Below, piece by piece: positions 7,533 to 16,301 of a DNA stretch of 54,264 nucleotides. The stretch's first letter is position 1. Each line of letters opens with the position of its first letter. This DNA comes from Verrucomicrobiales bacterium (GTDB lineage: Bacteria > Verrucomicrobiota > Verrucomicrobiia > Verrucomicrobiales > DEV007). Made by a program: the position numbers and the translations under genes. The stretch spans positions 1-54,264 of the forward strand of contig JAKISY010000020.1 of the NCBI GenBank assembly GCA_021648365.1, read 5' to 3'. The notes below the pieces were generated by a model. The model searched no databases and was not told the DNA's origin. It was given only the letters and a program-made list of their open reading frames with translations.

Positions 7533-9007
7533 AAAAATCACTTTTATCGGAAATTGATGAACGCCTAGCCGGCGACGCGATCCTCGAAGATCCTGAAATT
7601 CGCGTCTGGGCGGAGGAAATTGATCGCCTCGATATCCCCTGGTTTGCGCTGTTTCGATTTGAGCCTTATGCACTTCATTTTGAGTTACCGCTATTCTCTG
7701 AATGGGTACCGTATTGTTTCCCGGAAGCAATCCCTTTGGATGCGCGATCGCTCAAAACCTGCATGGCTTATTTGTTGGAGAACTACGAATATATTCTCGG
7801 TTTACCAACAGACTGTCCTTGGGCGGGAGAATTTCAATCCGCTATTCGCCTAAAAATTGAATGTGATCCTCCAGTAAATTTTGTCGCAAAAGAAGGCCAC
7901 TTCCCACATCAATTTAATCTTGCCATTCAAGCGCATTTTTTTAGTGATGGCGATAACCGAAACGCTTTAAATCAGTATCAAAAGGGCTTTGATCTTTCTG
8001 GAAACAACGATCAACGAGCCTTAATTAGCTGTTATTGCGCGCTCTTGCATTGTGACCTCGGCAAGCCCGATGAAGCACTGGCACTTTGCCATGCTGTTCT
8101 GGCTTTGGAACTTGACGAAACCTGCGAGGCTTATTTGAAAGCTGCTGCTGTCGAGGCTTTTGCTCAAGCCTCTGCTACTAAGGAAAATTGGGATGAAGAA
8201 TCATCTTATTTTTTCAGCCTGATAAAAGAGGCTCTCGCGTTTTTCAAAGATCACCACGATCGGATACGCTACGCCGAGCTTCTTCAGAACAGTGCTGCTA
8301 TCGCCCGGAAAAAGGGGGATTTTTCGGAAGCCATCGCCTACCTTTCTGTCGCGCATAACGTTTTTGAAGAACGTGAAATGACGGACAGCATCGCCCATGT
8401 ACACCTCGCCAAGGCTGGAATCCTTTCTCAATGGGGAGAGCAAAATCCAGCTTTTTATGATCAGGCACTAAAACATTTTGACCACTCGCTTGAGACTTTT
8501 ACACCGGAAGAATACCCTCTTCTTTACTCGGATATTCAGTTGCAAATCGCTTTTCTATACGCAGAGAAACCTGGCGAAAAGAGCCAACAACTCATGTGGC
8601 GAAGCTTTTCGATTCAATCTTTTAAAAACGCACTAAAAACTACAGAGTCAGCTCCTGTGCAACATGCTCGGGTCGCGCATAACTATGCTTCGGCGATTGC
8701 CAAATTTGGCCTCGAGCTCGGGAGAAACGAAAATCCCCGAGCTCTCGAACTGATCCGCTCCGCGCTCGAAGTCCGCATTGGTGAAGGCTTCTCGCTGGAA
8801 CGAGCCTTCTCCTTACTAACATTAATAGAGATCCATTGGAGTTCTCTTGAAATGGGAGAAGGAAATAAGTCCGACATATTGGATGAAATTACGCAAGCAA
8901 TAGCTGAAATCGAATCACTCACTGCTCAACCCGAAGTGCTTGCCGAACTCAAAGCACATAAACAGCTATTAGGAAAAGGCAAAAAGGAGGTTCCCGCCCA
9001 TGCATGA
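7529..9007 (+). CDS. TPR-repeat hydrogenase accessory protein
   Basis: 492 residues, TTG start (MKKSLLSEIDERLAGD) overlapping the previous stop by four bases (TTGA). The N-terminal 140 residues form an uncharacterised domain rich in aromatics and acidic residues. From about residue 145 to 470 the sequence is helical with tetratricopeptide-like pairs, for example DNRNALNQYQKGFDLSGN, KPDEALALCHAVLALE and GDFSEAIAYLSVAHNVFE. No signal peptide or membrane helix is present, so it is cytosolic. TPR proteins accompany group 2a hydrogenases in other phyla and probably act as scaffolds or chaperones for subunit or iron-sulfur cluster assembly. Its gene ends inside hypA (8-base overlap). Confidence 0.75.
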   Translation: MKKSLLSEIDERLAGDAILEDPEIRVWAEEIDRLDIPWFALFRFEPYALHFELPLFSEWVPYCFPEAIPLDARSLKTCMAYLLENYEYILGLPTDCPWAGEFQSAIRLKIECDPPVNFVAKEGHFPHQFNLAIQAHFFSDGDNRNALNQYQKGFDLSGNNDQRALISCYCALLHCDLGKPDEALALCHAVLALELDETCEAYLKAAAVEAFAQASATKENWDEESSYFFSLIKEALAFFKDHHDRIRYAELLQNSAAIARKKGDFSEAIAYLSVAHNVFEEREMTDSIAHVHLAKAGILSQWGEQNPAFYDQALKHFDHSLETFTPEEYPLLYSDIQLQIAFLYAEKPGEKSQQLMWRSFSIQSFKNALKTTESAPVQHARVAHNYASAIAKFGLELGRNENPRALELIRSALEVRIGEGFSLERAFSLLTLIEIHWSSLEMGEGNKSDILDEITQAIAEIESLTAQPEVLAELKAHKQLLGKGKKEVPAHA

Positions 9008-9407
9008 AATCTCACTAGTCTCCAGTATTTGGAAAACACTCGATGCTACCCTATCGGAAAGTGAACTGAACGCTCTGAAGCTGATCCGGCTCAAAGTCGG
9101 TGCCTTGGCAAATGTAGAACCTATCCTTCTGGATAGTGCTTTTCAGGCCATCACTAAAAACACTCGCTTCGATGGGGTCGAATTGCGCTGCACGCTGATT
9201 CCTGCTACAGCCCACTGCGAGAGCTGCAAAGATATTTTTCCTGTGAACAACTACCGCTTCATCTGTCCAACCTGTGATCAACCAACCAGCGATGTCCGCA
9301 GTGGTGAAGAATTTTTAATAGAGAACGTAGAGTTCTCAACGGAGGGCGAAGAACTTAACTCAAACCACAAGCCAAACAAATCATGTGCACCAATACCCAA
9401 TCAGTAG
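9000..9407 (+). CDS. hypA: hydrogenase nickel insertion protein HypA
   Basis: 135 residues. Nickel metallochaperone that delivers Ni to the large subunit with HypB. The N-terminal MHEISL provides the Met-His-Glu nickel site. Two CxxC pairs, CESC (about residue 73) and CPTC (about 91), form the structural zinc site. The usual length is about 113-120 residues; here a hydrophilic tail of about 20 residues (TEGEELNSNHKPNKSCAP) continues past the conserved domain and overlaps the start of hypB by 25 bases. A short tight ribosome binding site, AAGGAGG at about 8985, precedes the ATG. Confidence 0.93.
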   Translation: MHEISLVSSIWKTLDATLSESELNALKLIRLKVGALANVEPILLDSAFQAITKNTRFDGVELRCTLIPATAHCESCKDIFPVNNYRFICPTCDQPTSDVRSGEEFLIENVEFSTEGEELNSNHKPNKSCAPIPNQ

Positions 9408-10309
9408 AGCCAACGGTAGTGAATAATCACTACCATACCCACAATCACTACGTCTATAACTTCAACCATGGTCAAGCTCCGGGACAGCCTGTAGCTATTC
9501 CGGCACACGACCACGGGCATAGCCACGACCACGGGCATAGCCACGATCACTCACCTACGAACGGCAACAACGAAGATATTCAGCGGATGATCAGTCCACA
9601 TATCGGCCAGATTGGTGCCAATATTCTGAGCGCAAATGATCGTGATGCCGCCGGGAACCGCCAACGGATGCGCAATGAAAACATCCTCTTAATCAACCTC
9701 ATTTCCTCAGCAGGAAGCGGTAAAACATCCTTTTTGGAAAGAACCATTGAGGCTCTCGACGGACGCTTAAAAATTGCCGTCATCGAAGGCGATCTTGAAA
9801 CCGAACGCGACGCAGATCGAATCCGTAAGCATGGTATTCAGGCTTACCAAATCGAAACGGGCGGCATTTGCCATCTCGAAGCCAACGTCGTCGAACATGC
9901 CCTCAGTCATCTTGATACCACTGGTCTGGATGTCATCATTATTGAAAACGTAGGTAACCCAGTCTGTCCAGCAGCCTTCGATCTCGGCGAGGATTATCGT
10001 ATCTGTATGCTCGCCACCACCGAGGGCGACGACAAACCGAAGAAGTATCCCGAGCTTTTCCGCCGTAGCGACCTGTTGGTGATCAGCAAAACCGACCTCA
10101 TCGCGCATGTTCCGTTTTCTATCGAAGCCGCGACCAAAGAGGCTCTCGAGATCAATCATCAGCTTGAAGTGATCGAGTTTGCAAACAACGACCCTTCCAG
10201 TGTGGATCCGTTTATCGATATATTGATCGACCGCGTCGCCAAGAAAAAATCGCATCATCACGATCACAGTCATAACCACGACCATGCACACAGTCACACG
10301 CACGCCTGA
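9383..10309 (+). CDS. hypB: hydrogenase nickel incorporation GTPase HypB, His-rich at both ends
   Basis: 308 residues. GTP hydrolysis by HypB drives nickel transfer during large-subunit maturation. The G-domain (about 100-285) has a P-loop SSAGSGKTSF (109-118), EGDLETERDADRI, ENVGNPVCPAAFDLGE (metal-site Cys and switch region) and SKTDL for guanine recognition. The N-terminus begins MCTNTQ and lacks the CxxCGC high-affinity nickel motif found in E. coli HypB; instead there is a His-rich stretch (about 41-56) made partly by an 18-bp tandem repeat. A second His-rich tail (289-308, HHHDHSHNHDHAHSHTHA) closes the protein. Both may store nickel. The start overlaps hypA by 25 bases. Confidence 0.93.
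   Translation: MCTNTQSVEPTVVNNHYHTHNHYVYNFNHGQAPGQPVAIPAHDHGHSHDHGHSHDHSPTNGNNEDIQRMISPHIGQIGANILSANDRDAAGNRQRMRNENILLINLISSAGSGKTSFLERTIEALDGRLKIAVIEGDLETERDADRIRKHGIQAYQIETGGICHLEANVVEHALSHLDTTGLDVIIIENVGNPVCPAAFDLGEDYRICMLATTEGDDKPKKYPELFRRSDLLVISKTDLIAHVPFSIEAATKEALEINHQLEVIEFANNDPSSVDPFIDILIDRVAKKKSHHHDHSHNHDHAHSHTHA
9506..9550 (+). repeat. 18-bp tandem repeat inside hypB encoding His-rich segment
   Basis: The unit CACGACCACGGGCATAGC occurs at 9506-9523 and 9524-9541 exactly, with a partial third copy. It encodes H-D-H-G-H-S repeats. Copy number could vary by slippage and so change nickel-binding capacity without shifting the frame. Confidence 0.85.
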
Positions 10310-10333
10310 GTCTGGCAATTTAGTCAAAAATAA

Positions 10334-12658
10334 TTGATAACCCACAAAGTGTCCTCGCTTGAGATCCATATCACAGGGTTTGTTCAGGGGGTTGGCTTCA
10401 GGCCTGCCGTTTACCTGATCGCCGATGAACTCGGTTTGCGGGGAACGGTGGCGAACACTCCAGACGGCGTGTGCATTCGTTGCACGACTCCGGATAATCT
10501 CAGCGCAAAATCCACTCTTGAACAAATCCAAAATAAGATCGCTGATCGCGGTTTTAATGTTTTCGAATACCGCTGTCAGGATATCGCGTTGCTTGACGAC
10601 TCCACTTTTCAGATCATCCCCAGCACGCGCGGTCAGGCTTCACTTTTCCTGCCGCCGGATGTCGGGATTTGCAAAAACTGCGCTCAGGAATGGGCCAATT
10701 CAGCCGACCGACGGCATGGCTACTCTTTCATCTCCTGCACCCAATGCGGTTGTCGCTATACCTGGATGCACCGCACACCTTATGATCGGGAGTCGCTGAC
10801 CATTGATGCCTTCCCCCAGTGCAAAAAATGTCAGACAGAATACACCGATCCTCGTGATCGGCGATTCCACGCGCAGACCAACACCTGTCCTGATTGCGGC
10901 CCAACGCTGACGCTTTACTCCTCCCAACCCAACGTTCTAAACATAAGCGCCATCGCTCGAAGCCACGAACTTCTGCGTGACCAGCAAATAGTCGCTGTTA
11001 AAGGAGTCGGCGGCTACCTCCTGACCTGCGATGCCCGTTCTGATCACGCCGTTCGTCGTTTACGCGAAATCAAAGGGCGTGATGCCAAGCCTTTCGCCGT
11101 TCTTTTCGGTAGCGAAGAGGAACTCCTGCAACACTACCAGCCGACCGATGCCGAACTCGAACAACTCCGCTCGCCGCAGCGCCCCATCGTTTTGTTGGAA
11201 AAACCGAAAGACGAAAAACAACTCAGCCCATCCGTATCCGGCGACCTCCCCCACGAAGGCTGCTTTTTAGCCGCCTCATCCCTACTGCTTTCGCTGGCCA
11301 GCGAATTCCCGCTCGTCGCCACCAGTGCCAATCTTTCCGGCGAACCGATTCTCACCACCTTGGCAGAAACGAAGCAACGCTTTGCTGGAAAAATCGGCGG
11401 TGTCCTCGACTACAATCTCGACATTCATTTCCCCTGCGATGACTCCGTTGTCCGCGTTACGAAAAACCAAGAGCGCATCATTTTGCGCACTGGTCGAGGT
11501 CTAGCTCCCCTTTCCTGCCATTGTCCACTGCCCGGCATCATTCGCCAAACTCTCGCCATGGGGGCTCAGGAACGCGCTGGGATCTCCTGCCACCTCAACC
11601 GGATGCTCTACACCTCCGGTTACATCGGGGACTTGGAAAATTACGATTCCCAAGTCCGTTTTCACAACATCGCCGAACGCTGGCTCAAGCTCCTCGATTT
11701 CGAACCAGCTCAGATCATCGTCGATCAACACCCCGAATATCACAGCACGATTCTCGGCAGAGAACTCGCCGGCAAACTCGGTGCCGAAGTCATCGAAGTT
11801 CAGCATCACGAAGCCCACTTCGCCTCCGTCTTGCACGAAAACGACTTACTCGACAGCGACGAACCCATCCTCGGCGTCATCTGGGACGGCTCCGGTATGG
11901 GAAGTGATCAAACCATTTGGGGAGGCGAATTTTTCCTTTACCAACAATACGGAATCAAACGCTTCGCCCATCTCCAACCCGTCCCCTTGCTTTGCGGCGA
12001 GCGCATGGTCAAAGAGCCTAAATTATCCGCTCTCGCTTTCATCGGGCATTTTGATCCCAATTTTGAAAAGCATTTTGACCCGCGCGAGATCGATCTTCTC
12101 GGTCGCAAACTCGCCGATGCCGACGGCATCCCCTGTTCCAGTGTCGGGCGGCTCTTCGATGCTGCTGCGTCCATCCTCTGCGGCTGCCAAAAAAACCTCT
12201 ACAGCGGTCATGCCGCTATCGAACTCGAAACGCGCGCCCACCATTACCTTAGCAAACAGGGCGTGGCCGATGACCTAACCCTATTGCCTTGCGGAGATGA
12301 CCCTATCTCCTTTGACGGCGGAGCAATGATAGCTGCCCTGACCGAAGCCGTTCAGTGCGGTGCAGATCGTGATTTTCTTGCCGCCAGCTTTCACCTCACG
12401 CTCATCGAGAAAATAGCCGATATCGCCCGCGCCGCTGGGACTCGTTTGATTTGTTTTTCCGGCGGAGTTTTTCAAAACCAGCTCCTTTGCGAACTCGCCC
12501 ACGAACGACTTGCCGGAGAGTTCCAAATTTACCATCATAAAAATCTATCACCCGGCGACGATTCGATTTCTCACGGGCAGATCATCCGCACTCATCTTCA
12601 TGCCCTCAGTCCGGCGGTAAAAAGTTCAAACTCAACTCCAGAAAAATTATGTGTCTAG
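10334..12658 (+). CDS. hypF: carbamoyltransferase HypF for cyanide-ligand synthesis
   Basis: 774 residues, typical for HypF. It transfers the carbamoyl group of carbamoyl phosphate to the C-terminal Cys of HypE, the first step towards the active-site CN ligands. Domains in order: acylphosphatase (about 10-95, GFVQGVGFRPAVY), two zinc-finger-like modules (about 115-190, with CxxC pairs such as CTQC, CKKC and CPDC), a YrdC-like domain (about 200-390, KGVGGYLLTCDA) and a Kae1-like carbamoyltransferase (about 420-760, HHEAHFASVLHE, WDGSGMGSD, SGGVFQNQLL). The start is either TTG 10334 or GTG 10349; both precede the acylphosphatase fold. The last ten bases overlap hypC. Confidence 0.95.
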   Translation: MITHKVSSLEIHITGFVQGVGFRPAVYLIADELGLRGTVANTPDGVCIRCTTPDNLSAKSTLEQIQNKIADRGFNVFEYRCQDIALLDDSTFQIIPSTRGQASLFLPPDVGICKNCAQEWANSADRRHGYSFISCTQCGCRYTWMHRTPYDRESLTIDAFPQCKKCQTEYTDPRDRRFHAQTNTCPDCGPTLTLYSSQPNVLNISAIARSHELLRDQQIVAVKGVGGYLLTCDARSDHAVRRLREIKGRDAKPFAVLFGSEEELLQHYQPTDAELEQLRSPQRPIVLLEKPKDEKQLSPSVSGDLPHEGCFLAASSLLLSLASEFPLVATSANLSGEPILTTLAETKQRFAGKIGGVLDYNLDIHFPCDDSVVRVTKNQERIILRTGRGLAPLSCHCPLPGIIRQTLAMGAQERAGISCHLNRMLYTSGYIGDLENYDSQVRFHNIAERWLKLLDFEPAQIIVDQHPEYHSTILGRELAGKLGAEVIEVQHHEAHFASVLHENDLLDSDEPILGVIWDGSGMGSDQTIWGGEFFLYQQYGIKRFAHLQPVPLLCGERMVKEPKLSALAFIGHFDPNFEKHFDPREIDLLGRKLADADGIPCSSVGRLFDAAASILCGCQKNLYSGHAAIELETRAHHYLSKQGVADDLTLLPCGDDPISFDGGAMIAALTEAVQCGADRDFLAASFHLTLIEKIADIARAAGTRLICFSGGVFQNQLLCELAHERLAGEFQIYHHKNLSPGDDSISHGQIIRTHLHALSPAVKSSNSTPEKLCV

Positions 12659-12906
12659 CAGTCCCAGGAAAAATAAAAAAGCTCTACCAACACAAAGAGC
12701 ATCAAATTCCATTCGCCGATATCGAATTCGGTAGCATATCTAAAAGCATCTGCATGGATCTCCTACCGGACGCCGAAGTGGGTGATTACGTCCTCGTTCA
12801 CGTTGGTTTAGCGATCAGCAAAGTGGATGAGGAAGAAGCCAAACAGGTATTCAAATACCTCGAAGAAATCGGTGAAATCGAAGAATTAGCGGAAACGTAT
12901 AAATAG
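12649..12906 (+). CDS. hypC: hydrogenase assembly chaperone HypC
   Basis: 85 residues, starting MCLAVPGKI; the Cys after the initiator Met is the residue that binds the Fe(CN)2CO moiety together with HypD and hands it to the large subunit. Length and ending are typical for HypC/HupF. ATG overlaps the end of hypF, and hypD follows after 7 bases, so the three are co-translated. Confidence 0.95.
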   Translation: MCLAVPGKIKKLYQHKEHQIPFADIEFGSISKSICMDLLPDAEVGDYVLVHVGLAISKVDEEEAKQVFKYLEEIGEIEELAETYK

Positions 12907-12913
12907 CGTAAAC

Positions 12914-14008
12914 ATGAAATACCAAAACGAATATCGAGGTAAAGAAGAAGTCCGCAAAATCCTCGACGAACTACAGCGCATCGTCACCCGCGAACATTCC
13001 ATCATGGAAATTTGCGGTGGTCAAACGCACACCTTGGTCGGCTACGGATTGCTCGACATGCTGCCGAAAAAAATCACCATGATCCACGGGCCAGGCTGCC
13101 CGGTGTGTGTCACCCCGATTTCTATCCTCGACAACGCCGTCGAACTGGCACTCGAACACGATGTCACCCTGTTCAGTTTCGGCGACATGCTGCGCATCCC
13201 CGGCACCTCAAAGAGCCTGCTCGAAGCCCGCGCCGAAGGCGGTAAAGTGAAAGCCGTTTATTCGCCGTTGGAAGCCGTCACCTACGCAGAGAAAAATCCC
13301 AACGAAGAAGTCGTTTTTCTTTCCATCGGTTTCGAGACCACTATGCCAGCCAATGCCTATGCCGTTGATCTTGCCAAAAAACGCGGCTTGGAAAATTTCT
13401 CCATTCTAGTCTCTCACGTCCTCGTTCCCCCGGCGGTGGAAGCCGTCATGTCCGACCCCCTAACCAAAGTAGATGCCCTGCTCGCCGCCGGTCACGTTTG
13501 CACCATCACGGGACTCAGCGAATATGGACCACTGGTCGAAAAAGTGAAAATACCCATCGTCGTCACCGGTTTCGAACCGTTGGATCTTCTTCAGGGAATT
13601 CTCATGGCGGTGAAACAGCTCGAAGCGGGCGAGATCAAACTGGAAAATCAATATGGACGAGTCGTCAAAGCGGAGGGCAATCCCGCCGCTATGGAAGTCA
13701 CTCGACGAGTATTTGAAATCACCGACATGGAATGGCGCGGCCTCGGTGTCATCCCACGCAGCGGCTTGCAACTGCGCCCTGAATACGCCGATTTCGATGC
13801 CTCTCTGCGATTCTCTCTCGATACTTGTAAAATCGAATCCGAGAGTGAATGCATCGCAGCCGACATTCTCAAAGGCATCAAAAAGCCACCCGAATGCCCC
13901 GCATTCGGAACTCGTTGCGTTCCAGAAAACCCACTCGGCGCGCCGATGGTTTCCAACGAAGGAGCCTGCTCTGCCTATTATCAACACGCTCAGATGACCT
14001 CTATATAA
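12914..14008 (+). CDS. hypD: hydrogenase formation protein HypD
   Basis: 364 residues. HypD is the scaffold for assembling the Fe(CN)2CO group with HypC and carries a [4Fe-4S] cluster. Visible family motifs are IMEICGGQTHTLVGYGL (the conserved CGGQTH iron-binding loop with Cys about residue 35), HGPGCPVCVTP, FSFGDMLRIPG, SIGFETTMPANA and the C-terminal Cys-rich region CPAFGTRCVPENPLGAPMV that ligates the cluster. Complete, with no anomalies. hypE begins two bases after the stop. Confidence 0.96.
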   Translation: MKYQNEYRGKEEVRKILDELQRIVTREHSIMEICGGQTHTLVGYGLLDMLPKKITMIHGPGCPVCVTPISILDNAVELALEHDVTLFSFGDMLRIPGTSKSLLEARAEGGKVKAVYSPLEAVTYAEKNPNEEVVFLSIGFETTMPANAYAVDLAKKRGLENFSILVSHVLVPPAVEAVMSDPLTKVDALLAAGHVCTITGLSEYGPLVEKVKIPIVVTGFEPLDLLQGILMAVKQLEAGEIKLENQYGRVVKAEGNPAAMEVTRRVFEITDMEWRGLGVIPRSGLQLRPEYADFDASLRFSLDTCKIESESECIAADILKGIKKPPECPAFGTRCVPENPLGAPMVSNEGACSAYYQHAQMTSI

Positions 14009-14010
14009 CA

Positions 14011-15051
14011 ATGAATCAAAGTTGTCCTTTACCCAGTTTTGGATCAGACCAAATCACGCTTGGCCACGGCAGTGGCGGAAAACTCACCGCCAACCTGCTT
14101 GATTCCGGTGTATTCTCTATTTTCGACAGTCCCTACCTGCAAGAACGAGACGACACCGCTACCTGCCCGCTTGGCAATGAATCCGTAGTCATCACTACAG
14201 ACAGTTTTGTCGTGAACCCTCTCTTTTTTCCCGGTGGTGACATCGGGAAGCTTGCGGTTCACGGCACGGTCAACGACCTCGCTATGGGCGGTGGCATTCC
14301 CAATTACCTAACGCTTGCTCTGATTTTGGAGGAGGACTTTCCCATCGCCAAACTCCATACCATCCTCCAATCCATTCACGAAGCCTGCGGTGAAAGCGGT
14401 GTAGAAATCGTCACTGGCGATACGAAAGTTGTGGAGAAAGGAAAGGGCGATCAGATTTTCATCAACACTACAGGGGTTGGAACTCCGTCCCCCCATGCGC
14501 AACTCGGCAATGCTTACATTCAAAAAGGCGATGCCATCATCACCTCCGGACGTGTTGGCGACCATGGTGCGACCATCCTTGCTCAGCGCGAAGGTCTGGA
14601 AATTTCCGGTGATCTCGCCAGCGACACCCGCCCGCTCAATCACATCGTCCACGGCATGTTGGAAAAATTTGGACATGCCATTCACTTTTTACGTGACCCC
14701 ACTCGCGGCGGGATTTCCAGCACGCTCAATGAAGCTGCCACCACGACGAAGCTCGGCATTCATATTGTAAAAGACGACATCCCAATCCTGCCGGAAGTCA
14801 AAGACTTCTCCTCCATCCTTGGACTCGATCCGCTCTACATCGCCAACGAAGGGATCTTCATCGCTTTCGTCGAAGCAACCCAAGCCGAAGCCATCATCGA
14901 ACATCTCCGCCAGCATCCTTTCGGAAAAAACGCCGCTATCATCGGCACTGTCATCGAAGACCACCCCGGAGTCGTCGTTCTCGAAAACGAAATCGGCGGT
15001 CGCCGCCCTTTAAACCTTCTGCCCGGTGAACAATTGCCACGAATCTGCTAA
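14011..15051 (+). CDS. hypE: carbamoyl dehydratase HypE
   Basis: 346 residues from ATG 14011. A longer open frame runs upstream into hypD, but MNQSCPLPSF..LGHGSGGKL is the usual HypE beginning and sits two bases after the hypD stop. HypE dehydrates the thiocarbamate put on its C-terminal Cys by HypF into thiocyanate, which becomes a CN ligand. The required end, LPRIC, is exactly present. The AIR-synthase-like ATP-binding motifs GHGSGGKL and TTDSFVV, and the D-P-T-R-G-G-I segment, are intact. Confidence 0.95.
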   Translation: MNQSCPLPSFGSDQITLGHGSGGKLTANLLDSGVFSIFDSPYLQERDDTATCPLGNESVVITTDSFVVNPLFFPGGDIGKLAVHGTVNDLAMGGGIPNYLTLALILEEDFPIAKLHTILQSIHEACGESGVEIVTGDTKVVEKGKGDQIFINTTGVGTPSPHAQLGNAYIQKGDAIITSGRVGDHGATILAQREGLEISGDLASDTRPLNHIVHGMLEKFGHAIHFLRDPTRGGISSTLNEAATTTKLGIHIVKDDIPILPEVKDFSSILGLDPLYIANEGIFIAFVEATQAEAIIEHLRQHPFGKNAAIIGTVIEDHPGVVVLENEIGGRRPLNLLPGEQLPRIC

Positions 15052-16148
15052 TGCCTGAACCCGTCCGCTCTCCACATTTCAGCGATCCTCTCGTTTATCC
15101 CGCCGCCGAAAAGGATCAATGGTTTGATTCCCCTTTCCTTGCTCCACGCGGGATTTGTGCTGTTGATGATTGGCTCTTTCTTTCTGACACCGCGCAGAAT
15201 CAAGTCTTCTGCTGGCGTACTGATGCGGATGGAATGCCCATTGACGACAGCCTGATATTTTTGAAAGGCGATACTATTGGCACGACCACTGCCAGCTCAC
15301 TTCAATATCCTTCTGGGATCTGGTCCGATGGGAAAAAGCTCGTCATCGCCGATGCCTGGAACCACCGCGTCCTCATTTGGCACACCATGCCCACCGCCTG
15401 TCATCAACCAGCGGACACCATCATCGGGCAGACAGATCCCGCAGGCGCGGAAATCAACCGAAGCGGAGAAATCAACTCGCCCCGTGCCGATAGCCTTTAC
15501 TGGCCCTACGGCGTTCATTCCGATGGCAAAAGCCTGTGGATCGCCGATACTGGGAACCGTCGTATTCTTCATTATGCCACCATTCCCGAGAAACACGGAG
15601 CCTCCGCCGATCTCGTCCTTGGTCAGCCCGACTTTAAAATACGCGATCATAATAGCCGTTTTTTTCCCTGGCCCTATTCCGTAAAAATCGGTCCGAACGG
15701 GCAAATGATTGTTTCTGACCCGTCCACCTTCCGGATAAACTATTGGCAAAACTGGAGAAATGCCGGCAATCTTGACCACGAACCAACTTGTGTTCTCGGC
15801 CAACGCAATGCCGCAGACGGGCTGCAAAATCTCGGTGGATTTTCCGCCTCAGCTGAAAGCATGAACTGGTGTTACGATGCCTATTTCTTTAAGCGTGGAA
15901 TCATCGTAGCAGACACAGGTAACAGTCGCCTCCTCGAATGGCTCACTGTTCCGACCAAAAACGCGACTCCCGCAGACTTCGTGCTGGGTCAGGACAGCTT
16001 CAATGCCTCAGCCGAAAGTTCTTCACTCTTTCATCAAAAAAAAGACAACTTTTACTGGCCATTCTCGATCAGCCTGACTCCAAGTTTCCTCTGGGTCGCC
16101 GACACTGGTAACAATCGAATTGTTCGCTATCGGGTAAACAAAAGTTAG
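15051..16148 (+). CDS. NHL-repeat beta-propeller protein, end of the hydrogenase operon
   Basis: 365 residues, ATG overlapping the hypE stop by one base. At least four NHL-like blades are visible, each ending in a D-(T/A)-x-N-x-R motif: IADAWNHRVLIW, IADTGNRRILHY, VADTGNSRLLEW and VADTGNNRIVRY, with a degenerate first blade LSDTAQNQVFCW. There is no signal peptide, so it should be a cytosolic six-bladed propeller. NHL proteins of this kind recur in hyp/hup loci of cyanobacteria and actinobacteria with group 2a enzymes and are thought to be accessory factors, perhaps for protein contacts during small-subunit maturation. The exact function is unknown. Confidence 0.82.
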   Translation: MPEPVRSPHFSDPLVYPAAEKDQWFDSPFLAPRGICAVDDWLFLSDTAQNQVFCWRTDADGMPIDDSLIFLKGDTIGTTTASSLQYPSGIWSDGKKLVIADAWNHRVLIWHTMPTACHQPADTIIGQTDPAGAEINRSGEINSPRADSLYWPYGVHSDGKSLWIADTGNRRILHYATIPEKHGASADLVLGQPDFKIRDHNSRFFPWPYSVKIGPNGQMIVSDPSTFRINYWQNWRNAGNLDHEPTCVLGQRNAADGLQNLGGFSASAESMNWCYDAYFFKRGIIVADTGNSRLLEWLTVPTKNATPADFVLGQDSFNASAESSSLFHQKKDNFYWPFSISLTPSFLWVADTGNNRIVRYRVNKS

Positions 16149-16223
16149 GAAAACGTAGGCTCGGCAGCAAGAATGAAATAGATGCCTCAGCTTTTTTTTA
16201 ATCCTCTTCCCATTCCGTGACTT

Positions 16224-16261
16224 ATTGCCTTTGGGTAGTTTCCTCCGGCTGTCTTCGCTAC
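16224..16261. repeat. dispersed 38-bp sequence, copy 1
   Basis: Between the NHL gene and the convergent AraC gene. It matches 36628-36665 at about 30 of 38 positions in the same orientation (shared GGGTA, TCCTCC and TCTTC blocks). Both copies lie just downstream of gene ends, suggesting a degenerate intergenic repeat family. Confidence 0.4.
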
Positions 16262-16301
16262 TCTACGGCTGCGCCTTCCGTGGTTAAAAAAAATGTAACT
16301 C

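Noticed and set aside
9767..10531. 254-codon minus-strand frame opposite hypB/hypF
   Set aside because: Fully antisense to two well-recognised genes; His codons in hypB give an artificial Val/Met-rich translation.
13849..14010. Upstream extension of hypE into hypD
   Set aside because: Overlaps conserved hypD coding; HypE proteins begin at the ATG at 14011.
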